From contig NW_004190436.2 of NCBI RefSeq assembly GCF_000224145.3, positions 30,774 to 94,773 on the forward strand: a DNA stretch of 64,000 nt. The letters run 5' to 3'. The notes beneath the pieces were generated by a model, which made no database searches, was not told the DNA's origin, and saw only the letters and a list, made by a program, of their open reading frames with translations. The position numbers and the translations under genes were made by a program. Shown piece after piece: positions 22,601-37,700 of the stretch; position 1 is the first letter of the stretch; the number at the start of each line of letters is the position of its first letter. Source of the DNA: Ciona intestinalis. Taxonomy: Eukaryota > Chordata > Ascidiacea > Phlebobranchia > Cionidae.

Positions 22601-25600
22601 TAGTATAACAGTATCCTTACGAATTTAAAAAAGCAAAATTGAATGCTAAAAATACGATTAGGAAATATGGGGTATTATGTGCTAACAGTATCCGTCTTAC
22701 CCCACAATACTTTATATTCTCAAATATTTAACAATTATGGAAAAAAGCTAAATTGTTGTTTATTGTTACACAGACAATGGCTGCCCCTCCTCCCCCACCA
22801 GAACCTGTGTTCCAACTTCGTCCAACAAGATTAGCATTGGAACCTGGACAAAGTGCTATGGTTACATTGGAAGGATATTGTGATGTGTAAGTTATGTTTG
22901 TAACTTACTCTATCCTTGCATGGTTGGAAAATGACAGTCGTTATAACACGGGTGTTCTATGCTTCATACACTCCGTGCCACCTTACAAGTTACCGCATAT
23001 GATGCTGTTGAATTGCGTAATCTAAACTTGTTGTACAATTTATTTATAAAAAATATCTGAAAGTATTAGTAAATTTATGTTGCTGCTATTTTGCTACAGG
23101 CATAATGTGTTTTTAAAACTGAGCTTTTTTTAAAATGCTCAAAAATGTCATAGTTTTTACTAAGATCGTTTTTGAAAATTTTGTTTGCCATGAATATATC
23201 ATGTATTTTTCTGCCGGAAAATCAGTATATGTATAGTATCATAGCCTTGATTTTAATTACCCATACCAAAAATGCAAAATATTTAAAAACCTAACTTAAA
23301 GATTCACATTTAATTACAGTTACTTCATATTTAATAAATCTTAAAAATACGTTTAATGACGCAAAAAATGCCAAACAGCTTAACCTTTGGTTAAAGTATG
23401 TTTATTTAAAACTCAACACATTCACAGGCCACGACAAGTATGTGAGACACTTCTATGCCACGCCATCATAGGAAAAGCAAACGGCAAGGAACGAATAATC
23501 CGCTCAGCCATCCGTGCAGACTTTATCTCTCCTGTTCTGGAATTATCCAAAGATAAAATTGAGTTTCGGGTTGACAAACGACCTGATGATGTCACAGCAT
23601 TGACCCCAAAAACCAGAACCTTCGTGGCAAGAAATATTTCATCGCTTCCATTGACTTGTGTTCTGCATGTGGAGTATCCATTCCAGGTAAATGTTTTTAA
23701 ACTGCTAGTTCATTTATTTGTGTCTTAATCTTTGCTATCGTTTTTAAAGAGATAACTTAAAATATGCGATGTCTTGAAAAGGGGGTTACTGTTAAAAGGT
23801 GTGGCTATTGTGTTTTTATGAATGAACTTATACAGCAAGGCACAACCGGGGACTTAAGATTTAGACCAAAGTTGTTTTATTGATCCAATACCTAGTGTTT
23901 ATTGGGTTTATATAGATTAGGCTACTTGGTTCACTGAATTAGTCAACGTTTTTCCCTTATTAAAACTAAAGAGCTATTCTTTTGTTCAGATATTGGATTT
24001 CTATGGCAGCCCACAATCACAGCTTGAAATAAATCTTGCAATCAGCCAAGAACTTGAAATCACAGTGAGGTTCGATCCTGCCTTTAAGGATGATCTTGTA
24101 TCAAGGGTGGCGGAAGGAGAAGTCAAGATTTCTTACAAAGAACATCCACATATGGATTCAGTTAAACTCAAAGGAGAGGTAAGGTTGTCAGAAAATACTG
24201 GATACTGTGCTTATACTATTACCATTGTATAAGGTAGTCTTTGGGCTGGACACAATAGCAATTGTTTTGACTCAGTGGTTATTAACTGGTTATCCAAATT
24301 GTCAATCACACAGAAAAAAACTCCCACAAAGCTAGTAAGGAGGTAACTTGTAAAAAGCGAGTATAAAAATGAATAAACTACATTTATTCATGGCAAATAT
24401 TTGGAGGCCTTCCTGTATTAGCAATTTTAAAGTGCTTGTAATACAGAAGGCTAGTGAACAAGCTTTCAATACAAAATATCATGCAAAAAACTCCTTCTAT
24501 TCTGTGTGGGTGAGGTCCAGCAGCGTGACATGTAATGTAACCTAAGATTTAAGCCAAAGTTGGCCCATTACCTCAACACCTAGGGTGCTACGACCTATTT
24601 GGGACCACTGGGTTGGGCATTGAACCCAGTGTCCTTCAGTTACTATAAAATCGCCTAAACACAACATCAACTTTCCAGGTGAATTTCCCCAACCTTGATT
24701 TTGATAAATCAACCATTGACTTTGGATGTATATTGAATGACACTGAAGTAGCAAGATATGTAGATATAACAAACACAAGCCCGCTACCCGTGGCTTACAG
24801 ATGGTCCTTTGTTGTCACTGAGGGAGAGCAAAATATACGGTGGGTGTTCATTATAATATTAATGGATTTTTTTTATTTTAAATACTTTGTAACATATTTA
24901 TAATGTAAAAAAATGCAAACAAGTTCTGGTAGTTTTTAAATTTTTATAACATTACCTGATACTATGATTAAAGCTGGTCCCTGGACATTGATGTTAAATG
25001 TACTGCCTAAGCCCCAAGGACCCACTGCCACTATTGGTAGTAGCGCTAAACATCACACTCATAATCCCTGGCCTAAAAGTAGACATGCGAACCACTGTGC
25101 CACGGCACTGGCTCTGCTTCTAATTTCCCAATTGTTTTTTCATATCCTGAGCTTTTCTATTAGATACATTGGAGAAATAGCGAAACCTGCTGAACCTGAA
25201 CCTCAAGTTAAGATTGAGGAACCTTTGCCTGAAGTTGTTGCTTTGGATGAACCAATTGTTGAACATGATGGTGTGTCTGGTGTCAAGTCATCTGTGGAAA
25301 AGCTACCCACTTCCCTCACTACTGGTCATGAGGAGCCAGCATTGAGCAAGAGCATTGAAGAGAATAAAAATGGGGAAAATGAGGAGAGTGAGATAAAAGT
25401 GGGAGAGAGTGCTGATCATGATGCAAGTCAGGTAAATTTAATCATATGGTTTGTATGTGTTTTAAAAATTAAAGTTTATTTTAAAAGTGACATTTCGTAT
25501 GGGAATTTTTTTTAAATTTATTTATATGATGTTTTATTAAAATTTTCAGTTTCAGCCAGAAACAACATAAAAATGTTATGATGTATTTAAACAATTTTTA

Positions 25601-28600
25601 AAACATCTGAATCTTTTGATACTTGCTACTGTGGATGTTTAAACCCAAGTAAAACCAAGTTTAATAAAATACTGAACCACAGTCAGTCACAGCGAACCTG
25701 TTCTAAATTTCTAAAACGCTAAAATGGTAATATACTAAACTTATATAATTACAACATAAATAACTTGGGGTGGCAGGGTTTGCAGACTATTTGAAAAAAA
25801 TTCTATACTGTAGTAATCAGGAAAACTATTAACCAATAAGTTAGATTTGTTTCCAAGAATGCGTCTTACTATCACTGCCTGCCCTGCATTCATAAATTTG
25901 GCTTTTTTGACTTTTCCTATATAGAATAATATTAACTAAATTTACCATCCAAAATTTAACATGAACTTCATCATGTTGATCTTAGGAGGAGAATATTGAT
26001 CTTCCTCCGAGCACGGAGTGGAGCAAGGAGGAGCTTGCACAGCATGATGAGGTCATCCAGCAAGCTCTGGAAGAAGAAAGAAGAAGAACAGCGAGCAGGA
26101 TATCCTCAAGGAGTCAACCCTCGCATCCCTTCAATACAAGAGCAGCTGATCTTCCATTGTTACCATGGTTACAACCCGGTGCAAGTCATGTTCCTAATGG
26201 AGTGGAAGAGGTGGGAGGTTTATAAAATAATGTTTATGTGGGAAAACATTATAGTAGGTTGGGGTAAGATTGTTTATGTTTTTGAAGTGGTTCTATAGTA
26301 CGTTGGGGAAAGGGGGTTTAAGTTTTCAATAGAATGTTATAGTAGGTTAGAGCAAGATAGTTTCTGTTTTTAAAGTAATATATAGTAGGTTGGGGTTAGC
26401 TGTTTCATTTTTGTTTCTTTTATATCGTCTTATTTGGTGGTAAACGTAGTATTCATAGAATGTAAAAGCGTTGTTAATTGTTAAAAACATTGAAACATGG
26501 TATGACAATGATAACAATTGTGGCCAATATATGTGATGTTAAGTTTGTATTAAAACTCACGAAATTTCCAGCTTATTCATTAAAGTCATATTCCAGGTGT
26601 TTGATATCCTTCCATTATATGGAACACTTGAACCTGGTGAAACACAGCGCGTTACATTCACCTATTATGGCCATGCTGATGTTAGTTGTAATGCAAGGTT
26701 TGTAATGTTTTGGAACAAAATATAAGAGTATGGTCTAATGGTGAGGCATGCCAATGGATCCAAGATGTATGCTAAAGTTGCTCCATTACCCTAATGTTAA
26801 TTTAATTATAGATAAAATTGTAAAATATCAATTAAGTATTTTTTGTTATATCTGATATAAGTAAGGGGTTGGTCTATTAATTCAATTCAAGATTGAGTTG
26901 TAAAATATTAAATTAGCATTTTGTCATATAATATGTTAATTGTAAAGTTGTAAAATACCAAAAAAGTTTCTTTGTCATATGTTTATGAATCAACCACAGA
27001 GCTGTATGTGAGGTGCAGGGAGGTCCAAAATATGACGTGAAACTTGAAGGGGAAGCTTCACTTATTGAATATAAATTCGACCGAGCAGATGTTGACTTNT
27101 GGGAAAACTGTAAGTTGCAAAACCTTGAAGTTTTACTCTAAAATTTACAATGTATTTGTGTTAAACATGCAAATATATAAAGGAAAGTTTTATATGATGC
27201 TTATTCTAATTTTATTCAGATGGCATGGTTGTAGACTTCACACACCATGAGCACACTAAAAGTTACTCAAATAGCAAATAAAATATTCTTATATTATACA
27301 CCTTGTTACAACATTTGGTTTATAGTGTTTAGGGACAGTAAGTAAATAAAATTACCACACATTTTTAACTCTTTTAAATGTGCTAAACCTTCTGTTCATT
27401 AAACTCTGATATACCTTATTGGTCTTTATACATTTTCCTGGATATTAAATTAATCGAAAAATTATACTAAACACTAAGCTATACCTGAAAAATAATACCG
27501 AAAAATTACACCAGAAAAATTATAGTAAAGACAAAATTTTAGCTGAAAAATCAGACTGAAGCTTATCAAACCAAACACTTTTAGGATATTTACCATAAAA
27601 CTGTTTCCTTTTCAACAGATGTTTGACCAAGTTGCAGTTGGGGAACTGAGATTGGAAAACACAGGAAGAGTTGGTTTTAACTTTGTTGGCTTGGCTGGAC
27701 TTGGTAGATCAGGTCCATCCCCAGGGGTTCCAGTGCTTAAACCATCCTCTGGTCATGTTCCTGCATTCAGTGATACAACACTGCCACGTGCTTTACTTAC
27801 CAGGGATTCCAGAGCATGTTCACAAGTCAATTTGAGGTGAATATTTATATAACATGTTTTTTAAAATGTGAATATAACTATATATATACATTGCTTGAAG
27901 CCAGTGGGGTGTAGCACCCTGGGTGTGAGGTATTGAGCCAATTCTGGCCTAAATCTCAAGTCTCATGGTGTACCTTGTTGTAAGCTCTCATCCACATTAA
28001 AATGGAACATTACAACATTATTTTCATCAAATAATTTCAAAATATTTTCACTCAGATTCAAGTTGCTCACTTTGAGCCCGCCATAATTAATGTTCTTGGT
28101 GAAGGAGTTTTCCCCCGTCTCGCCCTTGACTTGCCCCGATTTATTCCCGAAGACGAGCGTTACGCTTCATTGGTCAAAGAAGCCAAGGAAAATCTCGAAC
28201 ACGAGACAAACAAACAACCACCAGGGTCGCTACAGAGCAGATTATCTACACCAAGAAAGATAGCGAAAGAAAACGAGTTCGATCAAAATAACCAGTTCAA
28301 TTCAACTGAGGTGATTTGAAATTAAATATTGAGTTTGTGAGTTTAGATTCTAGTTTAAACCATATTCCAATGTAAAAATGTTAGTTCATTTTATAAAGTA
28401 TAACTTTTTTTGCTGTTACAAATATATGATGGAAACTGATTATGGCATCATACATATAAATTTACTATTATAAATTCTGTTATAATATTATTTTTCCCTA
28501 ACAGTTGATTTTCTGTAAGTCTCTATTAGCTAATTACCCCTTGGCAAGCTTACATATTGGGCCAATGAGTTAGGGCTAAGCATGCCTTTTAATCAAATAC

Positions 28601-31600
28601 TGTGTCTAGTCACCAGAAAACTAATAAAAACTGGTGATTGGACGCAGTATTTGGATAATAGACAAGCTTAGCCGTCAGCCGTAACTCTCTAGCCCAAAAG
28701 CAGCGTATGACTTAAACTGATCCCAGGATCTTCCATCTGATCTTGATATCCACATGGAGGTTGAACGACTCCTCCTCCGTGAGTTTGCATCCGAGAACCA
28801 ACATTTCCTCGCTCCAGGAAGCGTCCCTGATCCATCCAGTGGCGGAAAAAGCAAAAAGAAAAAGAAATTTCCAAGGTTAGATTGTGGTTAAAAATGTTCA
28901 TAGCTCAAGTGTAATATACTAATGTTGTTACCAAGTATAATTGAAATATTGATATCATAGCGAAAAACATAGACATACTAACATAGATTTAAATATACGA
29001 TGTCTTGACAATGCTGCTTTTAATAAAAACTGTTATATTTTAAAGCTAGACACTTAAATAATCACCTTATAGTCCAAAGGAAATGTTAGGCTTTAAAAAT
29101 AAAAAATCCTTTCAAACAAATTTCCCACAAAGTTACTTATGTGGCAACTAGTAAGTGGGAAGGAGGTGTATAAAACAGAACACCCATGTTATAATAACTG
29201 TCATTGCCACGCACCATAGATAAGATTCATTTATTCATTCACATTCAATCAAGTATGGTAAACAAATTATAAAATTTACAGAGTACGTCTGACCGATTAT
29301 TTACTTGATTTTGGATACGTTGTCCTTGGTAACGTAAGGTCACATATCGTCAGGGCAACCAACACTTCACATTTCCCAATCTCGTTCTCTGCTGATCGAA
29401 GCAGTGTTTCCCATTCAGGTTTGTTTTATGTATGCAACACTAAAAGATAGGTCACGTGGTAAACACTAAAAAAATGGTTAGCTTGGTAAACACTAAAAAA
29501 ATTGGTTAGCTTGGTAAACACTGAAAAATGGTTTACTTTGTTTAAATGGCAGGGTGCCAAATGAAGTTTTTCAGTGAGTACTGTATTTTGTATCATTAGA
29601 CAAAACAAACAGAAATTGCTCTAAACTAGTGATCGCTTATGGATGTTTAAATTTTCTGTCCAAAATACAATTTCTTGATAGGTCAGATATGTGGTAACTC
29701 ATAGGGGTTTTAATGTGTATCGATATCAAGCATTGAAATCCAATATTCTTTGGTTATGGTGCAAGCATCTGACCCTTAAGCTGCTGCACTGAAAACAAAT
29801 TTTCTCGGGATAAATAAGTAACTTTCTTCAAATATCATTATTAAGCCATTATGTCATATTGTAAATACAACCACTAATTTACTTTAACAGGCTTCAGTGT
29901 TGAGTTGGATCGTGTGAAACAACTTCCTGGAGCTCCAGATCATGAAACAGTTGATTTTAAAGTGACCTTTGACCCAAGAGGAGCCAATATTGGAATTGGA
30001 CCAATCGAAGCTGTGATACCTGTCAATGTAAGCTCACTTTTTATTCATAGCGTGTTTTAACAACTGTTGTTTTGTTTATGTAAGCATTGTGTTAAATTAA
30101 ATTTATAAGCATTTTTTTTTTGAAATACTTGTTTGATGGACCGTACTTTCGAATGTCCCTGAAAATTTAAAGATTTTTTAAAAATGTGACTGGTTTTAAA
30201 CAACATGACTTGAGCAGATGAAAATCTAAAAAATGAACTCTTTAATGTTCTTTTTTATAACAGATACTTGGTGGTCCACAAATATGCATGCGGCTACGAG
30301 CTCATGTTGCTGTGCCTGATCTCTCTGTTAGCAACGATGTTGTGGATTTTGAAGATGTTCAATGTGGCCAATGTAAAGTCGTTACTGTGCAACTACATAA
30401 CGAGCAACATGTGAGATGTGAATGGACATCAATCAACTCAGACAGAAGGGACAATGTAAGAAATAACTCAGAACATTTTGTAAGTTTAAGGTCCTGTGGT
30501 TGGCCGGTTGTATCAAAACCAAAAAATGCTGGGTTTGATGTTTGATATTGATAAGGATTGGTTTTTGTGTTCTTGGACAAGACAATTGACAAACATTGCT
30601 CAAACCTAGTTGTCATAAATTGGTTCTAGCACCCTGGGTATTAATTTAAAGTAGCAATAGCAAGAGAATAGTATTACTGTTTATTACTAGTTTTTTCATG
30701 TAAACTGTTTAATGTGTCTAGATTACTATTATTTGTCAACTAATGATTAATATTTATTTAATAATAATCTCTCTCTAAAGTAAACAAAGTGGCAAAAACG
30801 TGTTACTCACATAAAAATTGATTGGGAATCCAGTTTAACAGAATGTGTATTTTAGTTGCCTTTGAATCAAATATACAAAGTATTTTTTCTAAAACCATTT
30901 AAATTTAGCTATAAATCTTTTTAGATTGACAAGCATGTTCCAATGCATTTGAGACGTAAACTACGTAAGGAAAACAAACCAAAACCAAACCACTTCGAAA
31001 TGATGCCGTCCCATGGGTTTCTTGCACCTGGTCAAAGAATGAATGTCCAGATCAAGTTCATGCCAACAGAAGAGGTTAATTCAAATATTTCTTCATTAAA
31101 TTTAAATTAGACCCAAGCACTCATCATTTTTTTATTATGTAATGTTTACATAATTTTTAATAAAGAAAACCTTTCTTATGCAAAGTCATGTCATATTTCC
31201 GGCCCTTTTACTATTTGGGTGTTATATTCAAGTTCTGTTTGTTTTCTATTTAACTTTTAGTGTTTTATAAAAAATGTCATTTTACTGTTTTTTTTTTTGT
31301 TTGATTCTTGTATTCTTACCCCCATATTGATGAGACAAACACAAGTTGTACTTAAAATATGTTAATATTTTTGTGTTTATTTAAATTTTTCCATTTCTTA
31401 GCGGCACTACTCTCAAAGATTGCTCATCCACATCACCCAGGGGACTTCTCGGGTCTCCATTAGTGTCCGAGGTTCGGGGCTCGAACCCCAGCTTGACTTT
31501 GAACCCAACCTTGTTGAGTTTGGCCCCATATTACCCCATGGTGTGGGTGATGAAGTAGACGTGGTGGTTCGAAATCCAACCCCGTTTTCAGTTGAACTTT

Positions 31601-31700
31601 ATTCACTCGACTTTGACAAGCAATACTTACATGAGGAAAAAGTAAAACAAAATAAATTACATTTTAACTTATTATACCATATATATATATATATATATAC

Positions 31701-31736
<36 letters not shown>

Positions 31737-34700
31737 TGTTGCTGTCAGGCTATGGTACACTTGTTTTGAATAACAGTTCTTATTATACTTTAGTAGGTAT
31801 ATAAGTAAAATAGTGTGTTGAACAAGTTATGAGGGGCTAATATGCTGTGTGCACCTGTGTCTGCTTACAACTTACGACATTTGCATTTTTTGAATAGGAA
31901 TACTTTTTATTTGGGTATTGGGTATGTGACTTTTTATCATTCTGTACGGCTAATGATTTGGATAACCCATTGTTGATTAATATTTTGAAGCCATGACCGT
32001 TATGTGACTTGACGTAAGACACACATGCCCCCACTAAGTTAGCAGCGTTCAGTCTTGAACCTTGTAACTACTGTTTATGTGGCTTCAACCACTATGCCAT
32101 GATCCCAGTAACATAGCTTAGTACAAATTTTGATAGAGAAAGCACAAAATATTTTTTTAACAAAACCATCTTCTTATCTTATCCTTATGCTGCAAAAGCT
32201 ACTATATTAATTATTTTGCACATAATACTAAACAAATATAAACCCCTTTTCCAGATCCTTCGTATGATGAAGGGATACGATGAACACAGCAATCTTCTTC
32301 TTCCTCCAAGAAGATGCGGGGAGGATTTACCTCCAGAGCTTCTCGGTTTCTACCAGGAGCAAGAGGAGAAAATTGAAGCAGCAAAAATCAAATCAGAAAC
32401 AGAGGTTTCAAAAACAGAAGGTTAGTTTATGTTTTGTGCCAACACCAAACAGTTAATAATGCCAAACTTTTAAAAATGCAGGGGGGGCTAGAATAGTTGG
32501 ACTTGTATTTCCATTTCGTGCTAAAACTAACTTATTGGATCCTAGTGTTTATTCATTAATTTAGTGACATTTCCAGGGTAGTTTTTTGCCCACTTTGTTG
32601 TATCGCATATGTGTGTTAATACTCAGACCCTTTATATATGTTGCCACACACATAACTGTTATCTAGCAGCGTTTTTTAAACTATAGTTCATGTACCACTT
32701 ATAGTTATCTTTCACATTGTATTTATTTTTGCACAGTTTGGAATAATTTTAATTTACTCTAGCTTACAATAACAAATCCGCAGCAAATAAATCATCGAAT
32801 AAAAAAAATTGACACTGTGCAATAATTTTGTAAATGTAAAAGTTTTTTTTTCACAGGCGATGAAACTGAAGATGACACAGCAGATGTTGATGTAGCTCCA
32901 TCTAGTGTTGGTGTTCCAGCTGATGAGTCAGCAATAATTAAGGAAGAGACCCAGGTTTGTTGACATAAAGTAAAATGCACTTGGAAATGCTAACAACGGT
33001 TTTGCCCAAAATGCTTAATTACTCTGTTATTAATGAGAATGGAAGGAATGTATGGTATGCAAAATATATTTTTTTGTCTAGATCAGAGCTAGATTTACTG
33101 AATTTATCACTAATTAGCTACTGTTTAGAACAATGTGCAATTGTACAATTAAGAGTATGGTTAAAATATTATTTTACCCAAAAAGGACATCAGTTCAACT
33201 TTGTATAAATACTAAAAAACATTGTTAAACCCAACCACAGGATGAAATGGATTCTCCTCGTTCAAGTCAGAAGAAATGGGATGAGGAAGATGGCACCAAA
33301 GATGTGGACACAGAGAAAGGTTTGTGGAGGATGGTGTATATTTTTTTCTTTTAATTAAGTATAAATAGGTTTTTAACTGTAAGCATGTTTGAATAACTGT
33401 TGTTGTCAATATATACTGTCTTTTAGTTTTAAATATGTTTTATTCATTGCTACTTCAATCTTTGTGACAAATAAAGGTACTATATAATTATGTTTATGAT
33501 TAAATATGTAACCTTATGTTCTATTTTTGGTCTTGTGCTAATACATTAAAACAGAAATAAAATATATAAAAAAAACAAAAACGGAAAAACGCTCCTGGCC
33601 ACAATTAAAAAAAATATTGTTTTCTGTAGGAAGTATGGTTGGGGTTGGTGACCTTGAAATAACCCCGGTGTCGGCTGCCATTGCTCGCCATCTTGGTATT
33701 GACCTTTCACCTGAAGGTCGTGCAGCTCGTAACAGGCGTGGTATCGCTGTTATTGTACATGGACCCCCCACATCAGGTCAGTATATGGATTGATAAATGC
33801 CTTTTCTATAATCTCATATACTGTCTTCTTCCATTTACGTGTCAGGTCTTATAGCACCTATGAGACCTTAGATCAGCGGTTCCCAAACTAGGGTGCGCAG
33901 ACCAATAGCTGTTTTCAGCGGGTTTCCATATTTGATAGTTTTTGCTTTTTTTCAAAATATTTGCAGAAAGTTCACCAGGCAAAGCTACTGAGCCAGAATA
34001 CAAAGTACAAACATCTAAAACAGAATTTATTTTGTTTTTCAAGTATCTGTTAGTAACAAATATAGAAATCTTAAAATGTTAAAGATAGACAATATAAATA
34101 ATTTTTAAAGATATAAATTAAGCAGTGTTAAAATTACTCTTGTATCTGTGTTATAATTTACAACAGTAACACATGAGGATTGTAGTTTTGATTGGTCTGT
34201 TATTAATGCTTTATTACTGTTGTAGGTAAAACAAACACATCTGTGCTTCTTGCTAAAACATATGGAGCAGCACGTCTTACAATTGATGGGATTATCATGG
34301 AAGCTATATCAAGTGGAACTTCACAGGTAAGAATAGAATAATGGATTCTGTATTCTGTACTATGTGTCCTTGGACAAAACACTTAACGACAAACCGTAAT
34401 AATGTCTTGTCGTATGGTGGACGAGACGTCAGTCTTTTATTACAAAACAGACATTTTCCAGAAGTTTTTTTTACGCTTATTCTGTACTGATTTACTTTCT
34501 GTTTTATAGTTGAGGTTTTATTGTATTTGTGCTGAGCAGTGTTGCACAGTAATTAAACAGTTAGAAATCTACAGGCAGCAATGACAGCCAAAGCTTTTAT
34601 CGAAAGCTGCCGAAGAATTGAATCAACTTCTTCAAAACAGTTTGGAGCTAGAGAATCACTTATTAAGACTGCAGTTAAACAATCAAAGGTATTAAAAAGT

Positions 34701-37700
34701 TGGGAAATATTTAGACAGTGTAATAAGCTTGTGCAGCAGGTTTAGCATTTTAAAATGAATATAAAAAACAGTTTAGTTTTTTATCTTGAGGTAGTAGAGC
34801 AGTTGAGATAATTTGAAAGTAAAGGCTTGAGATAAAAACGTAATAACAAATATTCCTAAAGGTTATGTGTAATGGAAAGTTTAAAACACAGTTGTCCTAT
34901 TACAGATTATAATATTACAGAATGTATATTATGTATACATATGGCAAGTTATTTAAATATGTGATTTTTAATGTCACATTAGTTGAATAATTCATTATTA
35001 ATCACCGTGTAAAGAAATACCTGTTTAGAATAAAAAATTAAGAATCTATTTGAGTAAAAGAATAATAATTCGAATTTTGGGCGAAATATATATTTTTATA
35101 ATAAATTTTTACACGGAATGTTAATGGCAGTTTAGGAGATTGGTAATTACATTTTATACTGAATATATATCAAACTAAATACAATTTGGTTGACTAGAAT
35201 TATGACCATTCCTTATTTCATAACAATTAAACCTGAAAATCATTAGATGTTTATATCCATTACTTTTACCATAATGTTCTACTTATACTTTACTTAACGT
35301 TCAACTCAGGCTGGACTTCGTGCCCGTGAATTATGCGCAAACACCGCACGTGGGTTGAGAGAGGAGGAAGCAGATGGAACAAATATGCCGGGTGGTCTCA
35401 GTGTGGAGGCTGTAACCGCTCATACAGGAGCTGGACATTCTATTGCAGGTTTGTATATAATGTTTATGGGGAAATATGAAACCTATTGAAAACTGATAAA
35501 TTTGGTTATTACACTCCTTTTATAAATAGCGTGTTTTAACAACTGTTGTTCTGCTGTTGATTTCTCTCTCTTTGTTTTTTAAATAACATGGTCTTCGATA
35601 TTGTTTTCAAGAGGATAAATAATATTTTAAAATGCTGATCTAGTGTTCATAAAGTTGAAAAACTCATGTTATGAAATAACAGTCACAATCAAGTGCTACG
35701 AAATACATAACGGACAAAAACCAATCCCAATGATTAGTGTACTATAAGAGATATATACATTTTTTCTAAAAAGGCAACATCCATTTTATAAGGTTGGGAT
35801 CTGCAACAAAATCTTTCCCCCTTACACAGGTACTGATAGCAAGATGGGAGGCACCTCCGTTATTTCTGGCCCTGCTAACAAGAAAACAAGTGTAGTGAGC
35901 AAGCAAGTACAAAGCAATGCATGTGCAAAAGCTGCAACTGTTTCAGAACATACTGGATCTCATGTGAGTAGAATATATACATTATATATGGCAGGATGGG
36001 GGAAGACGAGAAACCTTTTGCACGTAATATCCGAATATCCTGATTTTGTTTCAAACAATTAACAACGGTCTATATGGGAGTCGTGATACGATTTTAAATT
36101 CCGTGAGTTTTTTTGTTTATTTTTGATAAAACCTCCGAAATACACTACGTTTTTATACCAGATTGGCCGCAAAAAGATTGGTAACATTTTGCCCGGTAGC
36201 AGAAGTAACAGAATACGAGATAAATATGTTTTTTTACATTCCCACCAGGTACCAAGCAGTCCCCCACCTCCAGTAGCCCCCATTGCTCGTAGATTAAGTG
36301 TCTCAGCATCTGTAGCTGGAGAGGAAGGATTAGTGAGTTGTGTTCTTCCTGAAGACTTGCTCGTTGAGATTATCTCGGAACGAATACAGGTAAGTGTTTG
36401 TGGTTTGTGACCTACACCATTGCTTAGTTGTTAGGCACTTACTTTGTAACTGAAAGGTACTGGATTTAATGTTTGATACTGATAAAGATTGGCATATGTG
36501 TTCTTCGACAAGGTGCTTAACAGACATTGCTCCAACCAAGTGATCACTAATGCGTTGTAACACACTGGGTGTTAGGGTTATGCGCTAACTCTGGTTTAAA
36601 TCCCTGGTCTAATATCATGCCTTGGTATAGGTCCTCACCCACATGAAATAGAACACTGCTTATTAGAACCTAGTATCAAAACAAATAAGTCATTATTTTG
36701 TAGACCTAATTCCAGATATGCTGTAATTTAGTGGCGTATTGATATTAATGTGCCTGTAGAGTTGTTTAGTAAAGTAAACTTTCTGTGACAGTTAAATGAT
36801 TGCCACCAAGGCGTGGTGTTTGATGGGCTCGAGACACTCTTTAGTGGCAGCCATCAAGCCACGGCGCTTGCACTTCTTAAATCTATCAACAACAGAAAAC
36901 ATATCTACTTTGTATCTCAAAAACTTGACTACAATGTTGTTCGGGCAAGGCAGAGAGCAAAGGCAGAAGAAACAGGTGTGGTGTAGTTTATATTTAGTTT
37001 TGACTACTTTTATTTTGGTGTAGTGATTTTACCTTCACCTCATTTTTCAATAATTTCTTTTTTAATTGTATGCTTCCTGTATTCAATATGACAATACTGA
37101 TATCTTCAATTTTGTTCTTGTTTTAAAATAAAATTGGCTTTAAAGCTGAAATTCTGTCACCATTGTGGGTATCTCTGTCTTTGGGCAAATATTTTACACA
37201 GAGGCGACAGTTTTTTTAAATGCAGGGAAGGCAGGGATAGATAGTTAGAAACACTACTGTGAAAATTGTCTGAATTGGTAGTATTGCCCCTTGATCAATG
37301 CAGAATATTCAAGAGTAGGCCTGCTTACCTTGCAACCCCATGTTTGGCGCCTAAGTTTTTTATATTGATGATTTACATTACATCTTCATCGCAGCAAAAT
37401 CAGCAGAAGCAGAAGAAGAGCAAAGAAGAAATCGCTTGGAAGATATGGATGAAGATGAATATGATGCTCTTCCTGAGGAGGAAAAGGAAGCAATTGATCA
37501 AAAACGACTCGAAGCAAAGAGGTTGAGACTACGAAGGTATTTTCTACTTTGTTTTGTGTTGATGACATATTGGATAAAAATGTAAAAAAAATCTTGCTTT
37601 GGGTTGGTTTGAATTTAATTTTTTTTTATTTACAGAGAGGCAGAAGAGAGAAATGAGAGAGAAAGGTTGGAAAGAGAGAGAGTAGCACTTTTGGAGGAGA

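Noticed and set aside
24964..25160. Upstream part of the open frame before HYDIN exon 23
   Set aside because: This part is a minus-strand SINE; the acceptor TAG at 25161-25163 marks the true exon start.
27788..27806. Tiny intron in HYDIN exon 27 to explain the frame shift
   Set aside because: GTGCTTTACTTACCAG would be an intron of under 20 bases, too short to splice, and it would delete the conserved YLPGIPE residues.
31642..31773. Extension of HYDIN exon 34 past its donor
   Set aside because: The open frame is made by the TA microsatellite; the donor at 31642 gives the conserved junction.
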